A DNA stretch of 64,000 bases. Origin: Ramlibacter sp. (GTDB taxonomy: Bacteria > Pseudomonadota > Gammaproteobacteria > Burkholderiales > Burkholderiaceae_C). The position numbers and the translations under genes are program-made. The DNA is taken from the NCBI GenBank assembly GCA_016713005.1, contig JADJPY010000002.1, positions 1-64,000 on the forward strand, given 5' to 3'. The stretch's first letter is position 1; every line of letters starts with the position of its first letter. This document shows positions 39,520 through 47,808 of the stretch, one piece after another. The notes beneath the pieces were generated by a model. It saw only the letters and a program-made list of their open reading frames with translations. It did no database searches and had not been told where the DNA came from.

Positions 39520-40711
39520 CCCCGATCTCGACGAACTGGCCGCAGAACTCTCCGAGTTTGCCGCGCCAGAGAAGGCGGGCGGACGCTCCCCGCGTGACGA
39601 ACGCGTGATTGCCGGGTTCGAGGAAATCCAGCGCTTTTTTGAACGGCATGGTCGTGCGCCGGAGCATGGCGAAGATCGCGACATATTCGAGCGCCTATAT
39701 GCCGTCCGCCTGGACCGCCTGCGTGCGTTGCCAGATTGCCGTACGTTGCTTGCGCCGCTGGATCATCAGCGTTTGCTTCTTGGTTCAGCCAAGGTTTCCG
39801 AGCCGCTGCCCACTTACAACGTGGATGAACTGGTAGCAGAACTTTCAGGGCCGGGGAATGCGGAAGACATCACCATCCTGCGCCATGTCCGAACAAGTGC
39901 CGACAAGCGTGCAGCCGAAGAGATCGCCGATCGAAAGACTTGCGAGGACTTTGAGGCGTTCAAGCCGCTGTTCGAGAAAGTGGACAAAGAGGTCAAGATG
40001 GGTTTGCGCCAGGCCCAACTCATTGCGACAGGAAGCCGGGCGGTGGATGCGGGTGACTTTTTCGTTCTCGACGGCATCACTCTGTACGTTGCTCAGGTGG
40101 GCGAGCCGTTGAAGACCACCGCCGGTGAAGTGGATCGGCGGCTGCGCCTCATCTTCGCCAATGGCACAGAGAGCAATCTGCTGCTGAGATCGCTTCAGCG
40201 GGCGTTTTATGACGACCCGGCTGCGCGTCGACTGGCATCTCCGGAGAGTGGGCAACTGTCCTTTGGCGGCGAGTTGGAGGCAGACGATATCGAAAGCGGA
40301 ACGATTTACGTCTTGCGCTCGCTGTCGACTCACCCCTACGTGGCGCAACACCGCGAACTCCTTCACAAGATTGGCGTGACTGGCAGCAAGGTAGAAGTGC
40401 GCATTGCCAATGCGGAACACGATGCGACGTACCTTCTTTCGAAGGTGGAAGTCGTTGCAACCTACAAGTTGGCTGGCCTCAATCGCGTCAGAATGGAAAA
40501 GCTGTTCCACAGGCTGTTCGCCTCCGCGCGCCTGGACATCACCATCAATGACCGTTTCGGCAATCCAGTGCAGCCAGAGGAGTGGTTCCTTGTGCCGCTG
40601 TTCGTCATCGATGAAGCCGTGGAACGCATCAAGAATGGTTCCATTACGGACTACGTCTATGACCCGAAGGTCGCGCGGCTCGTAAGGTCTGCCGATCCCT
40701 CCCGGGCGTAA
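39512..40711 (+). CDS. GIY-YIG nuclease family protein (T5orf172/MUG113-like)
   Basis: The 399-aa protein carries a C-terminal GIY-YIG nuclease module from about residue 263: GTIYVLRSL supplies the GIY half, HKIGVTGS the YIG half, and NRVRMEKLFHRLF the helix with the catalytic Glu. This spacing matches the T5orf172/MUG113 branch. The N-terminal 260 residues are helical, rich in Asp/Glu, and may contact the helicase; I do not recognise a domain there. It lacks a start of its own outside the helicase gene, so co-translation is expected. It is the candidate cleavage subunit of the operon. Confidence 0.88.
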   Translation: MSDPDLDELAAELSEFAAPEKAGGRSPRDERVIAGFEEIQRFFERHGRAPEHGEDRDIFERLYAVRLDRLRALPDCRTLLAPLDHQRLLLGSAKVSEPLPTYNVDELVAELSGPGNAEDITILRHVRTSADKRAAEEIADRKTCEDFEAFKPLFEKVDKEVKMGLRQAQLIATGSRAVDAGDFFVLDGITLYVAQVGEPLKTTAGEVDRRLRLIFANGTESNLLLRSLQRAFYDDPAARRLASPESGQLSFGGELEADDIESGTIYVLRSLSTHPYVAQHRELLHKIGVTGSKVEVRIANAEHDATYLLSKVEVVATYKLAGLNRVRMEKLFHRLFASARLDITINDRFGNPVQPEEWFLVPLFVIDEAVERIKNGSITDYVYDPKVARLVRSADPSRA

Positions 40712-40744
40712 AGACGCATTTGGGGTGCCCGGAAGTCGCGCTCG

Positions 40745-40850
40745 AAGGATTTTTGGTAAAAAAACAGCCTCCAGCCCGCATCAGCACTTGCTGACCCGCT
40801 CACTTTTTTATAGCAAGCAGGCCCAGTCGCCTCGCGGACAATGGTCACCG
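40745..40850 (-). repeat. Dispersed repeat, copy 5 (extended)
   Basis: Plus strand: CAGCCTCCAGCCCGCATCAG, then CTTGCTGACCCGCTCACTTT and TTTATAGCAAGCAGGCCCAG, followed by TCGCCTCGCGGAC. About 75-80 bp match copy 6 at 42945, including the segment after the usual repeat end. Confidence 0.8.
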
Positions 40851-40858
40851 AGATGGTG

Positions 40859-42556
40859 CTACCTCCAATACACCAAGTCTCTTCGGATTGCGAAGTCGCC
40901 GTCGATGGAAAAGACGTGAAAAGCACCGTCAGCCATTGAAAAGGACTCGCGACACCAAAATACACCGCGACGTAAGTCCACTAAGACGTCCATGTCCGAC
41001 ATGTACCACCAGACCTTGTGCACCGGCTTCTCGATGACGGTGTATTCCACGGCTCGTCGCGCGATTCTTGCCACGAATTCCAGTGGTGGCTCGTCACAAG
41101 ATCCACTTACTCTCCCAAGATGTCGGAAATGGGTGGTTGGGATGTTCGGCACTTGGAAAGCCACCTGCAAACCAGGTTGCACCTGAAATTTGTGTGACTT
41201 TGACGTCGGTGGTGCTCTGCGCTTCGGATCGGGCTTCAGACGCCCAGGGACCAAATCGAACGTGGCGGTTGGATGTGATGCTTCAGTTGGCCAAGGCCGA
41301 GTAAGTACGAGGACGTCCATCGCAATCCTTCCACCTTCAACGCGCAGGTTCAGTTTGTCGCCGCGCAATTGCGATGCCGGCCATGGTCTCGTGGCGGCTG
41401 GTGTTGAAACAAGCGTAGGAACGATGAGGGGTACCCTGGCCAGCGTGGCGGGAGCAATGGTGCCTATGTCGGATTCAGGTGAATTTGGTGGCGTGCGCGG
41501 CGTACTCCCTCCTGCAGAAATGGACGCCGGCCTCCCACCCAAGGAGACGGTAGCCTGCGCAGGCATAGCGGGCTTGAAGCTGACATCGCGCTTCCATTGC
41601 GGCCGGTCTCTTGACTTTCCGACCAAACGTCGTGGAAGAGGGGTGTGATGCGGAGGTTCCTTCGAATCAAGGCGCCTTGCAGTTCTTGGGGTCAACTCGC
41701 GCAGTTTGCCTGCTTCATGCAAGATTGCCTTGATTTCGAGGTCGTTGTCTGCAATTTTGATCAAGGCAGGAATGCGCTGCTTACGGCGCCAGCCCATTAG
41801 GATGCGATACACAATCAACCAAGCGACCTTGGTTAGGACGACCAAGGATTGCTTGTAACGCTCCACAAAAAAATCTAAATCAGTTGCTACCGCCTTGAGT
41901 CGAAAAGACTCGCAGAACAGGCGAGGTTCCCTAAGGAGAAACTCACTACGGAGGTCCAGCAGCAAGAGCGCCCTGGGGTGAATTGACACCGAAAAAAATG
42001 CAGCAATGCGATAGAGCAAATCGGCGACCCACGCTCCGTACCCCGATTTAAGATACAGGAGCACATCATGAAAACCATCCGCGATTTCTTCATCAACGTA
42101 CGCACTCGCTTGACGCGATGACTGGCAACCTTCCAGTGTTTGCTGGATCACTTTGCAGAACCGAGTTCGTTCCTTATCGGAAAGCCTCTGAATCGATATC
42201 GCTTCAAGAAAATCGTGCAGGTAGCGCTCGGATCGACCGGAGAGCTTGAAGACCTCCTTGCCAAACTCTCTCTGGAATCGGTCGACCAGTTGGCCTCTCG
42301 ATAGCCCCGGCACTACGCTTGATGCCGCGACATAGTAGCCTCCTTGAGCACGGAGGTCGCAATAAAGCAAGTCCTTTGGATTGGCCCTCGTCTTCGGGTG
42401 GGCGAAATACTTTGTATCCCAAGGTATTTCCCTTTTACGCAGGTGTACCGGTTCGCCGCATTCAGAACACACCAACAGCAACTTCTTTGAATCGTCGTAA
42501 GTTGCCATCTTGGCTTCCACGACAACTCCTGTTTTGAGACTCAGAGCGGCTTCCAT
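40859..42556 (-). CDS. Uncharacterised protein with CoiA-like N-terminal Cys/His motif
   Basis: The 565-aa protein matches no function I can name. Residues 28-70 (LLLVCSECGEPVHLRKRE...KYFAHPKTR...LLYCDLRA) give a CxxC-x19-H-x12-C pattern resembling the N-terminal zinc motif of competence CoiA-like proteins. Residues 70-290 are helical with a hydrophobic stretch (VVLTKVAWLIVYRILMGW near 245). A Pro/Ser/Thr-rich linker spans about 300-400, and a C-terminal beta-rich domain follows (YTVIEKPVHKVWWYMSDMDVLVDLRRGVFWC). Composition is markedly lower in GC than the core genome. A 64-aa gene lies 6 bases upstream. It sits between two copies of the same repeat, so it may be an independently mobile accessory or defence gene. 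Confidence 0.72.
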   Translation of the reverse strand: MEAALSLKTGVVVEAKMATYDDSKKLLLVCSECGEPVHLRKREIPWDTKYFAHPKTRANPKDLLYCDLRAQGGYYVAASSVVPGLSRGQLVDRFQREFGKEVFKLSGRSERYLHDFLEAISIQRLSDKERTRFCKVIQQTLEGCQSSRQASAYVDEEIADGFHDVLLYLKSGYGAWVADLLYRIAAFFSVSIHPRALLLLDLRSEFLLREPRLFCESFRLKAVATDLDFFVERYKQSLVVLTKVAWLIVYRILMGWRRKQRIPALIKIADNDLEIKAILHEAGKLRELTPRTARRLDSKEPPHHTPLPRRLVGKSRDRPQWKRDVSFKPAMPAQATVSLGGRPASISAGGSTPRTPPNSPESDIGTIAPATLARVPLIVPTLVSTPAATRPWPASQLRGDKLNLRVEGGRIAMDVLVLTRPWPTEASHPTATFDLVPGRLKPDPKRRAPPTSKSHKFQVQPGLQVAFQVPNIPTTHFRHLGRVSGSCDEPPLEFVARIARRAVEYTVIEKPVHKVWWYMSDMDVLVDLRRGVFWCRESFSMADGAFHVFSIDGDFAIRRDLVYWR

Positions 42557-42562
42557 ACTCTG

Positions 42563-42757
42563 TTACCCGATGAAGTCGAAGGATTGATCGATTACTTCGC
42601 GTTTGCTATCGGCATTCCAACACTGATGGCCACAATGCATCAGCATGTCTGTTTGGTCAGATAGCAGTACGAAGCCGCGCTTCAGCGTCTGGCTGAAAAT
42701 GGCGCGCCATCCAGCCTGTGGCATCTCGCGATGTTCTGCGCGTACGGTCTTGCTCAT
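42563..42757 (-). CDS. Small hypothetical protein upstream of the CoiA-like gene
   Basis: A 64-aa open frame begins ATG 42757, with GGAGG about 11 bases before the start, and ends 6 bases before the 565-aa gene. The sequence (MSKTVRAEHREMPQAGWRAI...GFVLLSDQTDMLMHCGHQCWN) has two Cys and three His, but no recognisable domain. The spacing suggests an operon. It might be spurious; support is only position and ribosome binding site. Confidence 0.45.
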   Translation of the reverse strand: MSKTVRAEHREMPQAGWRAIFSQTLKRGFVLLSDQTDMLMHCGHQCWNADSKREVIDQSFDFIG

Positions 42758-43067
42758 GATGTGAGCGGCCTCCGCTGTAGGGCGGTTTCAGTGTCCATCG
42801 GGCATGATCTCCAGGTCGAATCTCTTGCAATACGACTGGGTGTACATCATAGGATGCAGTCGGTGCTGTGTATCGCCAGCGGCGCAGTGACCTGTCAGTT
42901 GAGGCCGGTGGAAGTCGGAAGCGATTGTCGCGATCCTGTTTTGAGAACCTTGAGAAAATCGGCCTCCAGCCCCCGTCGGTGCTTGCTGACCCGCTCACTT
43001 TTTTATAGCAAACAAGCCCAGTCGCCTCGCGGACATCAAGTGCGCTCGCGGCCGCTACGATGGCAGC
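42758..43067. other. Gene-free stretch at the right end of the island
   Basis: No convincing gene lies here. Its right half (42945-43037) is repeat copy 6. The left half should contain the leftward promoter for the 64-aa and CoiA-like genes; no strong boxes were recognised. Confidence 0.5.
42945..43037 (-). repeat. Dispersed repeat, copy 6 (right island boundary)
   Basis: Plus strand: AAATCGGCCTCCAGCCCCCG, then GCTTGCTGACCCGCTCACTT and TTTTATAGCAAACAAGCCCA, followed by GTCGCCTCGCGGACA. It is the extended form shared with copy 5. Confidence 0.8.
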
Positions 43068-43550
43068 ATGACCGCTGACACCCTCTCATCCGTTGAATCA
43101 CCCGTCCCAGACGGTTTCCGCCCCGCCCCCATGGGTGGCCCCTTCATCCGCCACAACGGCCCGCTGTACGCGCGGCTCCTCGATGGCCGGCTGGAGCTGG
43201 GGTTTCGCGTTGAAGAGCGCCACACCAATCCGCTGAAGATCTGCCACGGGGGCATGCTGGCCACGCTGGCCGACATGCTGTTGCCCATGGTGGCGCTGTA
43301 CGGGCCGCAGGATGGCGCCGAGCGGCGCTTTTTGCCCACCATCAGCCTGCAGGTGGACTATCTGGCCTCTGCGCCGCTGGGCGCCTGGGTGCAGGGCGGG
43401 GGCGAGGTGCTGCGCCGCACGCGCAACATGATCTTTGCCCAGGGCCTGATCACGGCGGACGGCCAGCCGGCGTTGCGCGTCAGCGGCATCTTCAAGCAGG
43501 GCCCGGTGATCCCCGGCGCGACCGAAGACCCGCTGGGTCTTCACCGTTGA
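43068..43550 (+). CDS. PaaI-family hotdog thioesterase
   Basis: The 160-aa hotdog-fold protein contains the PaaI-type signature NPLKICHGGMLATLADM (HGG with Asn upstream) and FLPTISLQVDYLASAPLGAWVQ. These enzymes hydrolyse acyl- or aryl-CoA thioesters. The substrate is unknown; no phenylacetate genes adjoin it. ATG 43068 begins right after the island's right repeat, marking return to core sequence. Confidence 0.87.
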   Translation: MTADTLSSVESPVPDGFRPAPMGGPFIRHNGPLYARLLDGRLELGFRVEERHTNPLKICHGGMLATLADMLLPMVALYGPQDGAERRFLPTISLQVDYLASAPLGAWVQGGGEVLRRTRNMIFAQGLITADGQPALRVSGIFKQGPVIPGATEDPLGLHR

Positions 43551-43572
43551 GGCGTGCTGCGGGCGTGCCCGG

Positions 43573-43962
43573 TCAGGGCCGCGGCGCCACGTGGGCGCGC
43601 AACCAGGCGGCGAACTCGTCCTCGCTGATGTCACCGGCGGCGACGGCCAGCATGGTCAACACCGCGTCAGCGTCGGCGGCGGTCAACTCAAGGCCATTGA
43701 GTTGCAGAAACAACTCGGTGGCCACGAAGCCCGTGCGCTTGTTGCCGTCCAGAAACGGGTGGTTGCGCGAAATCCCGTAGCCATACGCGGCGGCCAATGC
43801 CGGGGCATCCGGTTGGCCGTAGGCCGCGAGGTTGGGTGCGCGGGCCAGTGCGGATTCGAGCAGCCCGCTGTCGCGGATGCCGGTGGCGCCACCGTGCTCG
43901 GCCAGCTGCATTTCGTGGACCGCCAGAATGATGGCCGGGTCCAGCCATTTCCAGGCGGTCAC
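43573..43962 (-). CDS. doc: Doc-type toxin of a toxin-antitoxin pair (Fic/DOC fold)
   Basis: The 129-aa death-on-curing family protein has the motif HPFLDGNKRT (residues 68-77), the Doc variant of HxFxxGNxRx. P1 Doc phosphorylates EF-Tu. RDSGLLESALARAPNLAAYG is another family block. The gene overlaps the AbrB-like antitoxin gene upstream by 4 bp, a typical TA arrangement. Confidence 0.9.
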   Translation of the reverse strand: MTAWKWLDPAIILAVHEMQLAEHGGATGIRDSGLLESALARAPNLAAYGQPDAPALAAAYGYGISRNHPFLDGNKRTGFVATELFLQLNGLELTAADADAVLTMLAVAAGDISEDEFAAWLRAHVAPRP

Positions 43963-44183
43963 TTGGCCAGCTCGTGCAGGACGGCGCGTCGCTTCTTCAT
44001 GATGTCGCGCGCCAGGCGCATCTGTTCGCTGAACTCGGGGTTGTGCGGCGTGAGCCGCAGGCCGTCTGGCGATTCGGTCAAGAACAGCTCATCGCCTTTT
44101 TCCACATTGAGGCGGGCGAGCAGCTCCCGGGGCAGGATCACCCCCACGGAATTGCCGATCTGGGTCAGTTTGAGGGTGTGCAT
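43959..44183 (-). CDS. AbrB/MazE-type antitoxin
   Basis: The 74-aa protein has an N-terminal swapped-hairpin AbrB DNA-binding domain (LKLTQIGNSVGVILPRELLARLNVEKGDELFLTE) and a C-terminal helix (EQMRLARDIMKKRRAVLHELAK) likely to bind the toxin. It probably represses its own promoter: the upstream DNA has GTTATAAC and further AT-rich symmetric elements at 44195-44220. It pairs with the Doc toxin, a less usual partner than Phd. Confidence 0.88.
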   Translation of the reverse strand: MHTLKLTQIGNSVGVILPRELLARLNVEKGDELFLTESPDGLRLTPHNPEFSEQMRLARDIMKKRRAVLHELAK

Positions 44184-44238
44184 GATGGCCGTCCGAGCGT
44201 TATAACAAATGTAATACTACCGGACGCGCGATGCATTT

Positions 44239-44793
44239 TCAAGTGCCCGGGGTGTCTTGCAGCGGCGGGCGCTCGGCCAGCGCCTTCAGGTTGGCCAGTC
44301 CCTGCTCGAAATCCGGGCCGACCATCTTCTCCATGCTGAAAAAGACCGACATCAGCTTTGCCATGAAAGGGCTGGGGCCGTACATGGCCCAGGTCACTTC
44401 GGTGGTGTCGCCGTCAGCCTGCAGGGTGAACTCGGCCATGTTGTGGGCTTCAAAGGGCGCCAGAAAGTCCAACTGGATCAGCACGCGGCTGGGCGGCGTG
44501 GATTCGGTGATCTCCATGCGCCCCTTGCCCACCTGCTTGTTGCCCTCCCAGCCGTAGACCGAACCGGTGCCGGTGGCCGGGCCGCTGCGGGTGCGCGTCA
44601 TGGCCGGGTCCTTCTTTTCCCACGGCGACCATTGCGCCCACGCGCCAAAGTCGTTGATCAGCGCGTGGACGCGGGCTGCCGGGGCCTGGATACGGATGCT
44701 GCGCACGATGCGAAAACTGCCTGGGCGGGTTGCGGCGTAGACCAGCAGGGCAACAATGCCCAGCACCAGCAGGATGAGGATGAGTCTGATCAT
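44239..44793 (-). CDS. SRPBCC-family protein with N-terminal membrane anchor
   Basis: The 184-aa protein has one N-terminal membrane segment (LILILLVLGIVALLVYAAT) followed by a START/Bet v1-like SRPBCC domain (FRIVRSIRIQAPAARVHALINDFGAWAQWSPWEKKDP; MYGPSPFMAKLMSVFFSMEKMVGPDFEQGL). Such domains bind hydrophobic ligands. Function and partner unknown. It lies 24 bp downstream of the MFS exporter gene, so may be co-transcribed. Confidence 0.83.
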   Translation of the reverse strand: MIRLILILLVLGIVALLVYAATRPGSFRIVRSIRIQAPAARVHALINDFGAWAQWSPWEKKDPAMTRTRSGPATGTGSVYGWEGNKQVGKGRMEITESTPPSRVLIQLDFLAPFEAHNMAEFTLQADGDTTEVTWAMYGPSPFMAKLMSVFFSMEKMVGPDFEQGLANLKALAERPPLQDTPGT

Positions 44794-44817
44794 GGAGAGC
44801 TCCTTGAAAACGGCTTT

Positions 44818-46344
44818 TTACACCCGGCGATTGTCCGCGTGTCCGCGCAGCAGCACCACCGCCATCACGGCGGTGCCCAGCATGATGACCGCGCTGAGGG
44901 CGGTGCTCGCCTGCATGCCCAGCACATAGGCCTCGCGCGCGGCCTGCAACAGGCCTGCGCCGGCCGCAGCGGGCAACTGGCCGGCCATGGCCATGGCGCC
45001 GCCGATGGTGCCGCGCGCGGCCTCGGTGGCTGTGGCGTCCAGCCCGGCGGGGATGCGCCCGGTCATGGCCGTGCGGTACACGGCGGCCGCGATGCTGCCC
45101 AGCACGGCAATGCCCAGCGCACCACCCAGCTCGGTGCTGGTTTCCGACAGCGACGAGGCCGAGCCCGCGCGCTCGGGCGGTGCGCTGCTGACCACCAGGT
45201 CGGTGGTCAGCGCCACCACGGGGGTCAGGCCCACCGAAAAGATCAGCGAGCCTGTGACCAGCAGGCCCAGGTCTGCGGTGCCCACAAACACCAGCAACAC
45301 GAAGCCCAGGACGGACATCAGCAGCCCGCCGGTCATCACCGGCACGGTGCCCAGCCGGCGTGCCGCCAGCGGCACGATGAAGGAGCCCGCGATGAAACCC
45401 AGCGACGAAGGCAACGTCCACAGGCCGGCGGTCAGGGGGTCCATGCCGAGCACGAGCTGCAGGTACTGCGCGATGTAGAGGAACGACGCGAACATCGCGA
45501 AGAAGCCCAGCAAGTTGATGGCCAGCGCCGCGCTGAAGCCGGGCAGGCGGAACAGCGCCAGGTCGATCAGCGGGTTGGCCAGGTGCCGCTGGCGCCACAG
45601 GAACAGCGCGCCCAGGCACAGCCCGGCTGCCACGGCCAGCACGGCGGGCCACGATAGGCCGTGCTCGGCCACCCGCTTCATGCCGTAGATGACGGCCAGC
45701 ACGGCACACACCGACAGCCCGACGCTGTGCAGGTCCAGCCGGCCTGGGTTGGGATCCTTGAACTCCGGCAGCAGCAGCGGGCCCAGCACCAGCAGCAGCA
45801 ACATCACCGGAACGGCCAGCAGGAACACGGCCTGCCAGCTGAAGTGGGCCAGCACCACGCCGCCCAGCAGCGGGCCGATGGCGCCGCCCGCCGAAAAGCT
45901 GGCGATCCAGATGCCGATGGCCACGGTGCGTTCGTGCGGATCCAGGAACATGTTGCGGATCAGCGAGAGCGTGGACGGCGCCAGCGTGGCCCCGGCCACG
46001 CCCAGCAAGGCGCGCGCAGCGATCAGCATCTCGGCACTGGAGGACAGCGCGGCCAGCACCGAGGCCGCGCCAAAAGCGGACGCGCCGATCAGCAGCAGGC
46101 GGCGGCGGCCGATGCGGTCGCCCAGCGTGCCCATGGTGATGAGCGAGCCCGCGATGAAAAATCCGTAGATGTCCACGATCCACAGCATCTGCGAGGCTGT
46201 GGGCCGCAGGTCCGCCGTGATCGCGGGGATGGCCAGGTTCAGCACCGTCAGGTCCATGGCGTACAGCAGACAGGGCAGGGCGATCACGGCCAGGCCGATC
46301 CATTCGCGCCGGCTGGCCCGCGGGCCGGGGGGAGGCCCGCTCAT
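44818..46344 (-). CDS. MFS drug exporter, DHA2 (14-TM, SmvA/QacA-like)
   Basis: The 508-aa transporter has 14 predicted membrane segments. It carries the DHA2 motif LYAMDLTVLNLAIPAITADL in helix 1, the loop GTLGDRIGRRRLLLIG, and the motif C region (LGGVVLAHFSWQAVFLL). SmvA/QacA relatives expel quaternary ammonium dyes and antiseptics by proton antiport. The start overlaps creA's stop by 4 bp. The long C-terminal loop (YRTAMTGRIPAGLDATATEAARG) is typical. Confidence 0.9.
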   Translation of the reverse strand: MSGPPPGPRASRREWIGLAVIALPCLLYAMDLTVLNLAIPAITADLRPTASQMLWIVDIYGFFIAGSLITMGTLGDRIGRRRLLLIGASAFGAASVLAALSSSAEMLIAARALLGVAGATLAPSTLSLIRNMFLDPHERTVAIGIWIASFSAGGAIGPLLGGVVLAHFSWQAVFLLAVPVMLLLLVLGPLLLPEFKDPNPGRLDLHSVGLSVCAVLAVIYGMKRVAEHGLSWPAVLAVAAGLCLGALFLWRQRHLANPLIDLALFRLPGFSAALAINLLGFFAMFASFLYIAQYLQLVLGMDPLTAGLWTLPSSLGFIAGSFIVPLAARRLGTVPVMTGGLLMSVLGFVLLVFVGTADLGLLVTGSLIFSVGLTPVVALTTDLVVSSAPPERAGSASSLSETSTELGGALGIAVLGSIAAAVYRTAMTGRIPAGLDATATEAARGTIGGAMAMAGQLPAAAGAGLLQAAREAYVLGMQASTALSAVIMLGTAVMAVVLLRGHADNRRV

Positions 46345-46817
46345 TTCAGCGGAATCACCGTGCCCGCGGGCAGCGCGACCGCGGTCACGCTGTTCTGCGG
46401 CGAGCCTTCGATCACGCGGTCCGAGTAGGTCAGGTACACCAGCGTGTTGCGCTTGATGTCGATCATGCGCACCACGCGCAGCTTCTTGAAGACCAGCGAG
46501 ATGCGCTCGTTGAACATCTCTTCCTGCTTCTCGATCGGCTTGCCGCCGGGGAAGCTGATGGGGCCGGTCTGGCGACAGGCGATGGACGCCTCGGACTTGT
46601 CCTCGGCCAGGCCCAGCGCGCCCTTGATGCCGCCCGTCTTGGCGCGCGACACATAACAGGTCACGCCGCCGACCTTGGGGTCGTCGTAGGCTTCCACCAC
46701 GATCTTGTGGTCCGGCCCGATCAACTTGAACACGGTGTCTACCTCGCCAATGGGTTCGCTGCCGGCCATGCCGCAGGCGGCCAGCAGGACGGTCAGCACG
46801 AAGGCGATCTTTTTCAT
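46341..46817 (-). CDS. creA: CreA family protein
   Basis: The 158-aa protein has a lipoprotein-like signal (MKKIAFVLTVLLAACGMA) with a possible lipobox Cys, then the CreA core: EVDTVFKLIGPDHKIVVEAYDDPKVGGVTCYVSRAKTGGIKG in pieces and VFKKLRVVRMIDIKRNTLVYLTYSDR. CreA is a conserved periplasmic protein of unknown function. It overlaps the following MFS gene. Confidence 0.93.
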   Translation of the reverse strand: MKKIAFVLTVLLAACGMAGSEPIGEVDTVFKLIGPDHKIVVEAYDDPKVGGVTCYVSRAKTGGIKGALGLAEDKSEASIACRQTGPISFPGGKPIEKQEEMFNERISLVFKKLRVVRMIDIKRNTLVYLTYSDRVIEGSPQNSVTAVALPAGTVIPLK

Positions 46818-46847
46818 GGGCTTCTCCGGAAAAGAAATTTGCTATGG

Positions 46848-46906
46848 ATTTTATAGCGGGTCATCAAGCATGGACGGGGGCTCAGGCCAGATTTGACTGC
46901 AAATCG
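46848..46906 (+). repeat. Dispersed repeat, copy 7
   Basis: TTGCTATGGATTTTATAGCG, then ATGGACGGGGGCTCAGGCCA and GATTTGAC. It lies between creA and the araC-type gene. Confidence 0.7.
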
Positions 46907-47808
46907 GCAGGGATGGCGGCCTGCGGCAGCCGGCTCGGCGGGTGACCCATCACGGCGCGGAACATGGCGCTGAAGGCGCTGTCGCTGGCGTAGCCACAGG
47001 CGGCGGCCACCTGGCCCACCGGCAGCCCGCGGGCCAGCAGCGGCAGCGCGTGGGCGAGCACCACCTGCTGGCGCCACTGCGCAAAGCCCACGCCCAGCTC
47101 GTCACGAAACAGCCGCGCCAGTGTGCGCTCGCTCGCGCCGGCGTGCCGCGCCCAGCCGGCCAGCGTGCTGCGTTCGCCGGGCTCACGCAACACCGCCTCG
47201 CACAGCTGGCGCAGGCGCTTGTCGCCCCGCTGTGCATCGGGCATGGGCACGCCCAATGCCTGCATGGGCGCGCGCGCCATCTCGTCCAGCACCAGCGCCG
47301 TCAGGGCTGCTTCGCGCGCACCGGCCAGCGGCCGCTGCGCCGGCGCGTCCAGCGCGCCGATCAGCTCGCGCAGCAGCGGCGTCACCACCACCATGCGGCA
47401 GCCCTGCCAGCCCGCGGGCGTGACGCCGGCGTGCAGGTACAGGGTGCGAAACTCCGCTGCCTCCAGCACGTGGATGGCGTGGCGCGCGCGCGGCGCGATC
47501 CACACGGCGCGCGAGGGCGGCACGATGTAGGTCACCTCGTCGCGCGCGCCCGCGGCACGCTCGGCCGTCACCTGCAGCATGCCGCTGGCGCTGTAGGCCA
47601 GCTGCGCCCAGTCGTGCTGGTGCGGCTCGAAATGGGTGTCCGCTGGCATGCTGCGCGCGCGCACCCGCACCGGACGGCGCGTGTCGGGCGTGAACGCATC
47701 GACATCGCCCACGGGGGTGGGCGGTGGCGCGATGCGGTGGGCGGGCTGGCGGGGCATGGCGGCACTGGGGGTGATGGAGGTTGTCTGAAATTCGATGATA
47801 GCTGTCAT
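46882..47808 (-). CDS. AraC-family transcriptional regulator
   Basis: The protein, up to 308 aa, has an N-terminal cupin sensor (FEPHQHDWAQLAYSASGMLQV; VPPSRAVWIAPRARHAI) and a C-terminal AraC DNA-binding domain with two HTHs (STLAGWARHAGASERTLARLFRDELGVGFAQW; LPVGQVAAACGYASDSAFSAMFRAVMGHPPSRL). It is divergent from the MFS gene at 47853 and its likely regulator. The start codon region overlaps a nested inverted repeat. The first 45 residues are poorly conserved, so the true start may be downstream. Confidence 0.9.
   Translation of the reverse strand: MTAIIEFQTTSITPSAAMPRQPAHRIAPPPTPVGDVDAFTPDTRRPVRVRARSMPADTHFEPHQHDWAQLAYSASGMLQVTAERAAGARDEVTYIVPPSRAVWIAPRARHAIHVLEAAEFRTLYLHAGVTPAGWQGCRMVVVTPLLRELIGALDAPAQRPLAGAREAALTALVLDEMARAPMQALGVPMPDAQRGDKRLRQLCEAVLREPGERSTLAGWARHAGASERTLARLFRDELGVGFAQWRQQVVLAHALPLLARGLPVGQVAAACGYASDSAFSAMFRAVMGHPPSRLPQAAIPADLQSNLA

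Noticed and set aside
34675..40711. Assigning the island operon to BREX, DISARM, type I or type III restriction
   Set aside because: No PglZ, BrxC, DrmA/B, HsdS/HsdR or Res-type subunit is encoded nearby; only a methyltransferase, a helicase and a GIY-YIG nuclease are present.
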